Source: Luteibacter aegosomatissinici (GTDB taxonomy: Bacteria > Pseudomonadota > Gammaproteobacteria > Xanthomonadales > Rhodanobacteraceae). From it: a stretch of DNA of 64,000 nucleotides. A program made the translations under genes and the position numbers. The stretch spans positions 2,666,001 through 2,730,000 of the forward strand of contig NZ_CP095742.1 in assembly GCF_023078495.1 (NCBI RefSeq). Direction: 5' to 3'. The notes under the pieces are model-generated. The model saw nothing but the letters and a program-made list of their open reading frames with translations, was not told where the DNA came from and did not search any database. This document shows positions 26,589 through 34,899 of this stretch, one piece after another (position 1 is the first letter of the stretch; the number at the start of each line of letters is the position of its first letter).

Positions 26589-26986
26589 TCAGGAGCAATG
26601 ACGCTGAAGAACACCACCGAGCCCACCTGCCTGCGATCAGCATCGAACAGCGGCCGTGCGGAAACGCTCAAGAGGTGGCGCACGCCGTCACAGCGCTTGA
26701 TCACCAGGCGCTCATCGCGCGTGGTCTTCTGCTTGAGCACTGCCCGGGCGAGGGGAAGATCGGTGGAAGGATACGGGCGGCCATCCTCGGTGAAGACGCC
26801 GTGGAGCGCACTGTAGTCTTCAACGCCTGCGCCGATGCGTGGTGTTTCCAGGATGTCCGTCGCCATTTCGTTCGCGAACACCATCTCGCCGGCGGCATCG
26901 GTGATGACGATGCCCTCGCCTTCCCTGCCCGGCCCCGCCAGGCGCACCAGTTCCGCCACATCCGCGCTCAGCCCGCTTACACCCAT
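26585..26986 (-). CDS. Stand-alone PAS domain protein
   Basis: About 133 residues from MGVSGLSADVAELV. One PAS fold occupies most of the protein (GIVITDAAGEMVFANEMATDILETPR ... RHLLSVSARPLFDADRRQVGSVVFFSVI in part), with no attached kinase, cyclase or HTH output. It may act by binding a partner protein. Longer readings up to 27214 are open, so the start is uncertain; the chosen start begins just before the recognisable helix and domain. Confidence 0.72.
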   Translation of the reverse strand: MGVSGLSADVAELVRLAGPGREGEGIVITDAAGEMVFANEMATDILETPRIGAGVEDYSALHGVFTEDGRPYPSTDLPLARAVLKQKTTRDERLVIKRCDGVRHLLSVSARPLFDADRRQVGSVVFFSVIAPD

Positions 26987-27204
26987 TGGCCACCGCCCTC
27001 GTATCGCCACGTTCGCGACCATGAAAGCGTGCGAAAGGTCAGGATGGCGTGACGTGATACCCCGATGGTGGCACCGGTTCATGCGGGCGAGTGACGCCAT
27101 TTCGGCAACCGCGGGCGGCGGTAGCGCCGTGCCAGGAACGAATGACAGCCGATTCAGGCGGGCGAAAGGGACAACCTCACAGGAGGTCATCCCTGCCCGG
27201 CTCA

Positions 27205-28287
27205 TCAAGGGCAACCCGCGGATTCCATTCGCAACGCCGCGAGCGTGTGAGCACCCAGGCGGGGATGCTGGTCATCGCTGCCATAGGAGGGAAGCTCGGT
27301 GTAGCGTTGGATAAAGGCATACGCCGGGCGGTTCAGGAACGATGCCAGCCCGGCCGGCCCATCCGCCTGTGCGATAGCGCGCGCCATGGCATAGCTGATG
27401 TTGTAGAGCACAGCGTGACCAAAGAAACCAACGTCATACACGTCGTCGTAGGCGACGGCAGGCTTCGCCTCCAGCGCGACGACCGACATCTCCAATAACG
27501 CCGCACTCATGGCCATATGCCGGGCACCATCGTCCATATCCGTCTTCTGGCGCAGGCTGTTCGCCGACTTGAACTGGGCCATGAGCGATACATCGGCCAC
27601 TTCCACCGCGGTGCCCTCACGGTACACATCGTCGAATAACCTACGCACGGCACGGCACGCCGTCGACGCATCCTCGTCCTGGCCCTTGGGTATGCGCGAT
27701 GCCGTAAACACGCCCTGCACGGCGTGGTACATCTCGTGAGTAGTCACACTGCGGGCCATGGCGAAGTCGTCGGTCATCACCAGGTTCAGGTAAAAATCGG
27801 TGTCGCCAAAGGCATAGCCGCCGCCGTCTCCCACGGCCACGACATATCCCTTCAGTGTCACCGTGGTGCCGGGCGGCGTGTACGCGTCAATGCGCTTGCG
27901 AATCGCACCCTGGAACCCCGCTGGATCCGCATCGATCTTCGCCAGTAACGCGTTCGCACCCGCAATCTTGGGCTTCATCCAATCCAGCAGGAACGCCGCC
28001 TCTTCTTTTTTTGTTACCGGCTGGCCATGCGCGGTGGCGAACAACGCATGCGCCAGGTCGTCTTCGGTCACATCGATCTTGAATTCCCGAAGCTTCCTGA
28101 TCGGCCCCTGGTTCGCAGGAAGTTGCGCAATGCGCTTTGCATCGGCCAGGGAGAGATTGGGATTCTGCAAGGCATCGAGCACGGCATGCGCCGCATGCGT
28201 ATCGATAACCACATCGACGGTGGCCGATGCCTGAAACGAAAGGAGAAAGCAAAGCAACACGGCGATATGCCGAACGTCGAGAGTCAT
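27205..28287 (-). CDS. Exported HExxH putative zinc metallopeptidase
   Basis: 360-residue secreted protein from MTLDVRHIAVLLCFLL, with a signal peptide ending QASATVD. The zinc motif HEMYH lies in ARSVTTHEMYHAVQGVF near residue 195, as in gluzincins. A candidate third ligand follows in EGTAVEVADVSLMAQF. The architecture resembles DUF5700-type putative peptidases, though I cannot name the family with certainty. It is followed by no obvious partner. Catalysis is inferred from the motif only. Confidence 0.75.
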   Translation of the reverse strand: MTLDVRHIAVLLCFLLSFQASATVDVVIDTHAAHAVLDALQNPNLSLADAKRIAQLPANQGPIRKLREFKIDVTEDDLAHALFATAHGQPVTKKEEAAFLLDWMKPKIAGANALLAKIDADPAGFQGAIRKRIDAYTPPGTTVTLKGYVVAVGDGGGYAFGDTDFYLNLVMTDDFAMARSVTTHEMYHAVQGVFTASRIPKGQDEDASTACRAVRRLFDDVYREGTAVEVADVSLMAQFKSANSLRQKTDMDDGARHMAMSAALLEMSVVALEAKPAVAYDDVYDVGFFGHAVLYNISYAMARAIAQADGPAGLASFLNRPAYAFIQRYTELPSYGSDDQHPRLGAHTLAALRMESAGCP

Positions 28288-28451
28288 GAACGGTCCTGGA
28301 GTCAGGGAAGGATGTGCGCAGCGCCCGCAATAGATGCATGCCAGCCTCATGCGGTTGCACGCCACGCACCAGATCGCGCCCGTTCACGCTATCGTCGTGC
28401 AGGTCATGGTGGCTTGGCGAATTGCGCTCGCAGCTTCGCCTGCTGGCGCAC

Positions 28452-29222
28452 CTATTCGCCGCGCGAAGACGCGTCCACGAGATCCCGGAACCGGGTCAGT
28501 TCCGTCTCATCCATATCCGAAACCATGGCGACGGCCTGCCCACCCATCGATGCGCGTTCCAGCACGTAGCCCTGCTGCCGAACGGGCGCGGTTCCCGCGG
28601 GAACGACCGCCGGCGGCAACACGAACACATCGATCAGGTGCTTTCCATGCCGGTAAACCAACACGGGAACACGCTCGGACCCCACGTAGTCGATGCGTCC
28701 GCCAATCAGGGCGTACCCCTGATCAGCATAGTCACGCACCGTGGGCGACACGGCGATCCTCCCGGCAAACCACGGCTTTACCGTGTGCTGATCAGTGGAT
28801 ACCACATCGATGGGTGCCGCTGCGGCGAGCGCACGCCAGTGGCTGGCGAACAGGTCACGGGTCAGTTGTGATTCCTCGCTTACGGACGCCGAGCCGTGGT
28901 TCCAGGCCTCGAGAGTGAAGCCGCCTGCAACAAAGGCCAGCACCCAGGAAGCAGCAAGGGCTAACCAGCGCACTCGATTCTGCAAAGCGCGCGCGGCGAC
29001 GGGAGCCGCGGCCGCGCGCTCGATCCGCGTACGGAGCGCTTGCGGTGCCTTGTACCGGGCCGCCTCGTGTCGCAGCGACTGGCGTAGCGCATCGAGTTCG
29101 ATCAACGCGGCCTGACAACTCGCGCACTCGTCCAGGTGCGCCTCGAACTCGCGACTGGTCGCCCGGTCGAGTTCACCGTCGAAGTACAAGGGCAGCAGGT
29201 CGCTGGCAGTCTTACAGTCCAT
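28452..29222 (-). CDS. Anti-sigma factor with zinc-finger domain and membrane anchor
   Basis: 256-residue regulator. The N-terminal ZAS-like domain reads MDCKTASDLLPLYFDGEL ... HLDECASCQAAL (H-x3-C-x2-C). One membrane segment, WLALAASWVLAFVAGGFTL, lies near residue 90, followed by a periplasmic domain. It should hold the adjacent ECF sigma factor inactive until an envelope or redox signal arrives. It overlaps that sigma gene by 11 nt. The late QAVAMVSDMDETELTRF segment is common in these proteins. Confidence 0.9.
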   Translation of the reverse strand: MDCKTASDLLPLYFDGELDRATSREFEAHLDECASCQAALIELDALRQSLRHEAARYKAPQALRTRIERAAAAPVAARALQNRVRWLALAASWVLAFVAGGFTLEAWNHGSASVSEESQLTRDLFASHWRALAAAAPIDVVSTDQHTVKPWFAGRIAVSPTVRDYADQGYALIGGRIDYVGSERVPVLVYRHGKHLIDVFVLPPAVVPAGTAPVRQQGYVLERASMGGQAVAMVSDMDETELTRFRDLVDASSRGE

Positions 29223-29766
29223 GCGGGGCTCCCGTGGTGCCATCCTCAGTCAGTGCCTTCTGCAAAAGCGCACGGCCTCGGGCCAGGCGCGACATGACAG
29301 TTCCCATCGGCGTTTCCAACACGTCGGCGATCTCCCGATAGGAGAGTTCTTCGATCTCGCGCAGGATAAGGACCTCCCGGTAAACCACTGGCAACCTCTG
29401 CAGCTGCACATCGATCTGCTGCGTGCGCCTGGAGCTGTCGAGGCGCTCCTCGATATCGTCGGCACCGGTGTGCGGCAACCAGCGCTCGGCGGCCGCGGGA
29501 TCTCCGTCGATGGCCACGTTCCTCGTGTCCTTGCTGCGCACGGCCAGCCGCGCAAGGCAACAGTTGCGCACGATCGCCAGCCACCACGCCCGCGCATTGC
29601 CACCGGCATAGGTATCGCAGGCGCGGGCAGCACGCAGGTAGGCATCATGCACCGCGTCCGCGGCATCCTGCTCGCTGCCCAGCAGCCACCGACCCAGGTT
29701 GTAGGCAGCATCCAGATGGCGCAGGGCCAGTTCATCGACAACGGTTCGGCTAGGGGTCGAAATCAT
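29212..29766 (-). CDS. ECF RNA polymerase sigma factor
   Basis: 184-residue sigma-70 family member. Region 2 shows GSEQDAADAVHDAYLRAARACDTYAGGNARAWWLAIVRN in part; region 4 shows LPVVYREVLILREIEELSYREIADVLETPMGTVMSRLARGR. It is translationally coupled to its anti-sigma factor and lies 19 nt after the cytochrome b561 gene, so the three form one minus-strand operon. Targets may include that cytochrome, but no promoter motif is evident. Confidence 0.93.
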   Translation of the reverse strand: MISTPSRTVVDELALRHLDAAYNLGRWLLGSEQDAADAVHDAYLRAARACDTYAGGNARAWWLAIVRNCCLARLAVRSKDTRNVAIDGDPAAAERWLPHTGADDIEERLDSSRRTQQIDVQLQRLPVVYREVLILREIEELSYREIADVLETPMGTVMSRLARGRALLQKALTEDGTTGAPHGL

Positions 29767-29785
29767 GTCGGCGGCTGGTTACCGG

Positions 29786-30358
29786 TCATACCCGCAACAT
29801 ACGCTGGATCACGCTATCCCTGTCGAAGAACCGGTGCTTCAGCGCGGCACCGATATGCCCGACCACGAGGATACACAGAACCCAGACCAGCGAGACGTGC
29901 AGGGTATCGGTGAGCAGGCGCAGCGGTTCGTCCTTGCCGATCAGCACAGGAAGGTTGCCCATCCCGAAGAAGCTGACCGGGTGGCCGCCGGCCATTCGGT
30001 GCAGGTAACCCGTGAGCGGTACCAGCAGCATCAGGGAATAAAGCACCCAATGCAGGCCGTGGGCAACGCCCCGCTGCCACGCCGGGATGGTGGTGGGTAG
30101 CGCGGGTGGCTTGTGGGTGCTGCGCCAGAACAGGCGGAACACGGCCAGCAGGAAGATCAGGGTGCCAAACGACGCGTGGTAGAAGAGCACCTCGTCGTGG
30201 CCGGGGGCCTTCTTCGGGAAGGTTTCCATGAAGAAACCAAGGGCGACATTGAGGAAGATCAGGATCGCGATCGACCAGTGCATGGCGATGGCGACCTTGG
30301 TGTACGACGCGGGTTGCGGGGTGGAGACGGTGTGTAGCGCCTGGGCTGGCATGGACAT
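29786..30358 (-). CDS. Cytochrome b561 family protein
   Basis: 190-residue inner-membrane protein with four helices from MSMPAQAL. Haem-ligating histidines are seen in AIAMHWSIAILIFLNVALG, VLFYHASFGTLIF, and LHVSLVWVLCILVVGHIGAALKHRF. The b561/YodB-like family moves electrons between the quinone pool and periplasmic partners and in E. coli scavenges superoxide (CybB). It heads the operon with the ECF/anti-sigma pair, which suggests a redox-stress circuit. A perfect CGGAACGGTTCCG palindrome lies just upstream. Confidence 0.9.
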   Translation of the reverse strand: MSMPAQALHTVSTPQPASYTKVAIAMHWSIAILIFLNVALGFFMETFPKKAPGHDEVLFYHASFGTLIFLLAVFRLFWRSTHKPPALPTTIPAWQRGVAHGLHWVLYSLMLLVPLTGYLHRMAGGHPVSFFGMGNLPVLIGKDEPLRLLTDTLHVSLVWVLCILVVGHIGAALKHRFFDRDSVIQRMLRV

Positions 30359-30382
30359 GGCTGGGGCCTCGGTTCGCGGTAC

Positions 30383-30395
30383 CGGAACGGTTCCG
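30383..30395. promoter_or_regulatory. Palindrome upstream of cytochrome b561
   Basis: CGGAACGGTTCCG is a perfect inverted repeat (6-bp arms, 1-nt centre) 25 nt before the start codon. The sequence CGGAAC resembles ECF -35 elements (GGAAC), so it may be the autoregulated sigma promoter or an operator. Confidence 0.4.
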
Positions 30396-30704
30396 ACGAA
30401 TTCCAAGATCTTTCGGAGACTATTTTTATTCCCGCAAGAGCTCGCCCGAGGAAATTACATGATGCACATCATTACTTTACGTGAAATCGCAAATACTTGC
30501 GGTGTCTATAGGTGCTTCATATAGGAAAAAACCTGATAGACACGATTACGTACGCAATCTTAACTTCGATGAAAGGTAGCGACGGGTAGCGCTGCTTTTA
30601 CGTGCGATATCGACCGCAAGGTCATACGCACGGGTTGTGCAAATTTGTGCGGGCTCTTTTGCCCGCATATAGCGGCCGCAAGGCCATCTGGGGAGACAAA
30701 TTTA
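30396..30704. other. Long AT-richer intergenic region before the Oar-like receptor
   Basis: About 310 nt with lower GC than its surroundings and no credible gene. It contains an AT-rich block (30425-30560), the direct repeat TTGTGCAAATTTGTGC near 30635-30650, and a hairpin at 30649-30666. It most likely carries the promoter and leader of the receptor gene. Confidence 0.5.
30649..30666 (+). promoter_or_regulatory. Leader hairpin of the Oar-like receptor mRNA
   Basis: GCGGGC-tctttt-GCCCGC is a 6-bp GC stem about 40 nt before the start codon and followed by AT-rich sequence. It may modulate leader stability or translation; the role is speculative. Confidence 0.35.
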
Positions 30705-33700
30705 ATGTCACGCAACCAAGCACAGGCGCAGATGCTGCGTCGGTCTACGCTGGCGCTCGCCCTCGCGGCAGGCCTGGGACTTACGGGGGGCGTACACGCC
30801 CAGGCCACCACGGGCGCGATCGCTGGTACGGTCCAGCCAGGCAGCGTCACGACGGTGCAGGTCACCGGCAGCACCGGCTTCAGCCGTGAAGTACCGGTTG
30901 ATGCGCAGGGTCGCTACACCATCAGCAACCTGCCGCTCGGCGCCTACACGGTGAATGCGAAGAACAACGGTGCCGTCGTTGATTCGCGCAAAAACGTCAG
31001 CATCAAGGTCGGCGGCAGCACGGATGTGTCGTTCACCGCCGCGGCGACCGCCGCCAACGCGCAGGCCCTGGAGTCGGTTACCGTCTCCGCCAACGCGCTC
31101 CCGCCGATCGATACCTCGCAGGTCGACTCGCGCACGGTCGTCACCTCCGAAACCCTCGCCCGCCTGCCGCTGGGCCGTAACGCCGAAGCCATCGCGCTCC
31201 TTGCGCCGGGCGCCGTGCCGGGCTCCAGCACGCTGGGCAACGGCCGCTACCGCACCGTCTCGTTCGGTGGTTCGGGCGCTTCTGAGAACGCCTACTACAT
31301 CAATGGCTACAACACGACCGACCCGTACAAGGCGCTCGGCGGCGTTGGCCTGCCCTACGGCGCCATCGACCAGCAGGAAGTCTATACCGGCGGTTATTCG
31401 GCGAAGTACGGCCGCTCCGACGGCGGCGTGATTTCGCAGGTCGGCAAGCGCGGTACCAACGAATGGCACTTCGGTGCGCAGGTGCTCTGGGAGCCGCGTT
31501 TCGCTGCCTCCTCACTGGGCACCGAGTACTACGGCACCCGCGCACTCCCGCCGGGCTATGGCTACCAGGATGAGAGCAAGGTCGGCACGCCGTACCGTGA
31601 CTACAAGGACAACACCAAGTGGACGACGACCTACAGCGCGTATGTCGGCGGCCCGCTGATCAAGGACAAGCTGTTCTTCTTCGTCGCCGCGGAAGCGGAA
31701 AAGTCCGAAGGCGACAGCACCTCGTCGGTTGAAGCGAACCCGGTGGCAACGAACCACTACACGTACAACCTTCCGAAGTACTACGCCAAGCTCGACTGGA
31801 ACATCAACGATTCCAACATCCTCGAGCTCACCGGCATCCATTCGACCGATGAGCAGCGTGGCGTTTACACCGGCTACGACTATGACACCCGCTCGCATAC
31901 CGGCCTGACCGGTGCCGATGCCAATACCTCGAAGATCACCTCGAAGTTCGCGATCGCAAAGTACACCTCGTATATCACTGATGACCTGACCCTGTCGGCA
32001 ACCTATGCCAAGGGCTGGACGGACGATTACCTGGCCAACCCGACACCGAACATCGATAGCCAGCCGTACATCAACTTCCCGGAAAACCAGAACCCGGCAC
32101 TCAACGGCGGCAACCCGATCACCAACCTGAACCCGTCCAACCAGACGCAGGATCCGGGCGCGGGCAGCCGTACCCACGGTCTCCGCATCGATCTCGACTG
32201 GCAGGTCGGCGACCACCACCTGGCGGGTGGTATCGACAACATGCACTACCGCGGGCTCAACGAAGGTATCGCCACGAGCGGCCCTGGGTATTACTGGCAG
32301 TACGGCCACTCCGCCAACCCGGACACTCCGATCAGCGGCGCGCTGGGTGCGGGTGCACCGGGCGGCGATGGCTACTACGTCAGCCAGCGCATTTTCTCGT
32401 CGGTCACCAATATGTCGCTAGACCAGCGCGCCCAGTACCTGGAAGACCGCTGGCAGGTCACGGACAAGGTGCTGGTCAGCATCGGTATCCGTAACGACGG
32501 CTTCAAGAACTTCAACGACAAGAACAAGCCCTACGTGAACAACCAGGCGCAGTGGGCTCCGCGCCTCGGCGCCACGTGGGACGTGTTCGGCGATTCCAGC
32601 CTGAAGATCTACGGCAACCTGGGTCGCTACTACCTCGCGCTGCCGAACAACGTGGCCGTGCGTGGCGCATCGCCCTCCACGCTCACCTACGAGTACTTCA
32701 ACTACACCGGCATCGACCAGTACGGCCGCCCGACCGGCCTGACCTCGCTGAGCGCCAACGGCCCGGCCTCGCCCGATGGCGAGTACGGCCAGCCGGTCGA
32801 TGCGCAGGCAGTTGCCGCGCGCGACCTGAAGAGCCAGTACCAGGACGAAGCCATCTTCGGCTTCGACAAGCAGCTCGGCTCGGCATGGGTCACGGGCGCC
32901 AAGGTCACGGTGCGCAAGCTCCGCACCGCCATCGATGACGTCTGCGACACGGGCAAGATTGCCGACAAGATGGCCCGCGAAGGCCTGGACCCCGATTCGG
33001 TCAACATCCCGGGCTGCGTTATCTTCAACCCGGGCTCGACGAACACGTTCAGCCTCGCCAACCTCGATGGCAGCGGCCGCACCGAAGTGAAGATGAACCA
33101 GGAGGACTGGGGCTTCTCGCAGAAGGCCAAGCGCGCTTATTACGCCCTCGACCTGTACCTTGACCATCCGTACGACGGCAAATGGCAGGGCCGCATCGAC
33201 TACACCTTCTCGCGCTCGTACGGCAACACCGAAGGCCAGACCAAGTCGGATATCGGCCAGACCGATATCTCGAAGACGCAGGACTGGGATTCGGCTGAGC
33301 TGATGCGTTCCGCGAATGGCCTGCTGTCGAATGACCGCACTCACCAGCTGAAGGCTTACGGGTCCTATTCGCTCACCGATGAGTGGATGGTGTCCGGCAA
33401 CCTGCGCCTGGCCTCCGGCTCGCCGAAGGAATGCCTGGGCTATGAAGATGCCCTGGCCGATCCGGATCCGATCGGTTACGGCTCGTCGTACCACAACTGC
33501 AACGGCCAGCCGTCGCCCCCGGGCGTCAAGCGCAATCCGTGGTTCAAGCAGCTCGACCTCGCGGTCACGTACCGCCCGGCGTTCTTCGACGGCAAGGCCT
33601 CGTTTGGCTTGCAGGTGTTCAACGTGAGCAATGAGCGCAAGCCGCTCAATAGCTTCTCGACGTATGAATCCGATACGCCGCAGACCGTGCTGAACAACTA

Positions 33701-33764
33701 CGACCTCGGCCAGTTCTACCAGCAGCCGCGTTACGCACGCCTCACGGCGACGTACGACTTCTGA
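30705..33764 (+). CDS. Oar-like TonB-dependent receptor with carboxypeptidase-regulatory domain
   Basis: 1019-residue outer-membrane protein. A signal peptide (LALALAAGLGLTGGVHAQ) leads into a CarboxypepD_reg-like Ig fold (GAIAGTV ... GFSREVPVDAQGRYTISNLPLGAYTV in part). The plug (RLPLGRNAEAIALLAPGAVPGSS, SFGGSGASENAYYINGYNTTDPY in part) and a large barrel ending ARLTATYDF follow. This architecture matches Oar/OmpA-related receptors abundant in Xanthomonadales, thought to import large or peptide-linked substrates. It is monocistronic, with a long leader and a strong terminator. The substrate is unknown. Confidence 0.92.
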   Translation: MSRNQAQAQMLRRSTLALALAAGLGLTGGVHAQATTGAIAGTVQPGSVTTVQVTGSTGFSREVPVDAQGRYTISNLPLGAYTVNAKNNGAVVDSRKNVSIKVGGSTDVSFTAAATAANAQALESVTVSANALPPIDTSQVDSRTVVTSETLARLPLGRNAEAIALLAPGAVPGSSTLGNGRYRTVSFGGSGASENAYYINGYNTTDPYKALGGVGLPYGAIDQQEVYTGGYSAKYGRSDGGVISQVGKRGTNEWHFGAQVLWEPRFAASSLGTEYYGTRALPPGYGYQDESKVGTPYRDYKDNTKWTTTYSAYVGGPLIKDKLFFFVAAEAEKSEGDSTSSVEANPVATNHYTYNLPKYYAKLDWNINDSNILELTGIHSTDEQRGVYTGYDYDTRSHTGLTGADANTSKITSKFAIAKYTSYITDDLTLSATYAKGWTDDYLANPTPNIDSQPYINFPENQNPALNGGNPITNLNPSNQTQDPGAGSRTHGLRIDLDWQVGDHHLAGGIDNMHYRGLNEGIATSGPGYYWQYGHSANPDTPISGALGAGAPGGDGYYVSQRIFSSVTNMSLDQRAQYLEDRWQVTDKVLVSIGIRNDGFKNFNDKNKPYVNNQAQWAPRLGATWDVFGDSSLKIYGNLGRYYLALPNNVAVRGASPSTLTYEYFNYTGIDQYGRPTGLTSLSANGPASPDGEYGQPVDAQAVAARDLKSQYQDEAIFGFDKQLGSAWVTGAKVTVRKLRTAIDDVCDTGKIADKMAREGLDPDSVNIPGCVIFNPGSTNTFSLANLDGSGRTEVKMNQEDWGFSQKAKRAYYALDLYLDHPYDGKWQGRIDYTFSRSYGNTEGQTKSDIGQTDISKTQDWDSAELMRSANGLLSNDRTHQLKAYGSYSLTDEWMVSGNLRLASGSPKECLGYEDALADPDPIGYGSSYHNCNGQPSPPGVKRNPWFKQLDLAVTYRPAFFDGKASFGLQVFNVSNERKPLNSFSTYESDTPQTVLNNYDLGQFYQQPRYARLTATYDF

Positions 33765-33855
33765 TAGCGACGTGTCCCGGCCGGCGCCCTAGCCTGGGCG
33801 CCGGACCGAACTCCAGAACAATTTCCCCTTGGACAGGGGCAAGCAAACCTCCCCT

Positions 33856-33884
33856 CGCCGCCAGGATTCTGGCGGCGTTTTTTT
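33856..33884 (+). terminator. Rho-independent terminator of the Oar-like receptor
   Basis: A perfect 9-bp stem CGCCGCCAG-gatt-CTGGCGGCG is followed directly by seven T residues, about 90 nt after the receptor stop codon. Confidence 0.93.
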
Positions 33885-34050
33885 GTTGGCGTCGAGAAAC
33901 TGCGATTTTTCGTGCGCGACGACGTTGAGCGGTGCCCGGTAGGCCGCCAACGATCAGATTCGGAAAAACCCTACACGCCGACGCGGGCACCTCCCTGACA
34001 TGTGCGACTTAGCATGCATACACCGCGCTACGCATGGAGAAACCGAAGCG

Positions 34051-34866
34051 ATGATTGCCACATCCAAAGAGAGCACCACCCCGGCCCGGCGCCATCCCAT
34101 CGCGCCCGGTGTTGCCCTGCACGATGCACCACCTGATCATCGCACCATGGAAACCCGACTCATTGATGTAGAAACCGGCCTCTCCGAGGTCCGGCAAGGC
34201 TTGGCCATTGTGGATGCGACGGTCGACAACCTGAAAGAGGTCATGGATGCACGAATGGAAGGCTTCGAGCGCCTCGTGACGTCCGAATTCGCGCAGGTTC
34301 GGGAGCTTATCGATGTAAGATCCACCTGTATGGATGCAAGACTCGTGGCTATCGATGCGAAGTTCGATGCCATGAACGCAGCGTCCCATTCGAAGTTCGA
34401 TGCCATGAGCTCGAGATTCGAATCGAAACTCGATGTGATGAAAACGACGTTCGAATCGAAGTTTTGCGGTATCGATGCAAAGTTCGATGCCCTGGGCGCG
34501 ACGTACGATTCGAAGATCGGCGTGATGAACACGACGTTCGAATTGAGGTTCTGCGGTATCGATGCAAAGATCGATACCCTGGGAGCTACGTTCGATTCGA
34601 AGCTCGATGTTATGAAAACGACATTCGATTCGAAGCTCGAAGCCATGGATGTGAAGTTCGATTCGAAATTCGAGTCCATGAATTTGAAATTCGACAACGT
34701 GATCCAGCTCCTTGAGCGGCATCCCACGAAAATCCAGCTCCTGCTCGCCGCCGGTGCGTTCGTGTCAATCCTTCTCGCTGGCGTCCTTGCGTTCACGGAA
34801 GTGCTTCTGCGCGCATCGGGTCACCCGCTCTCCGCCGACGCCATTAAGGCCATTCGTGGCGAGTGA
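34051..34866 (+). CDS. Tail-anchored coiled-coil protein with 11-residue repeats (copy A)
   Basis: 271-residue protein from MIATSKES. A long central coiled coil (about residues 30-215) is built from 11-residue hendecads such as SKFDAMSSRFE and SKLDVMKTTFE, with some 18-residue (11+7) units SKFCGIDAKFDALGATYD. One membrane helix follows near the C-terminus (LLLAAGAFVSILLAGVLAFTEV in part), then EVLLRASGHPLSADAIKAIRGE in part. The same VLLRASGHP tail occurs in the protein at 46432-46983. No signal peptide is present, so the coil probably faces the cytoplasm. Function is unknown; a scaffold or membrane tether is possible. Confidence 0.8.
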   Translation: MIATSKESTTPARRHPIAPGVALHDAPPDHRTMETRLIDVETGLSEVRQGLAIVDATVDNLKEVMDARMEGFERLVTSEFAQVRELIDVRSTCMDARLVAIDAKFDAMNAASHSKFDAMSSRFESKLDVMKTTFESKFCGIDAKFDALGATYDSKIGVMNTTFELRFCGIDAKIDTLGATFDSKLDVMKTTFDSKLEAMDVKFDSKFESMNLKFDNVIQLLERHPTKIQLLLAAGAFVSILLAGVLAFTEVLLRASGHPLSADAIKAIRGE

Positions 34867-34899
34867 GCCATCAGCCATGAGGGCGCCGATTCATGCCAC

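Noticed and set aside
26986-27214. N-terminal extension of the PAS protein
   Set aside because: The extra residues look non-domain and overlap the end of the neighbouring gene region; a start near the PAS domain is more likely.
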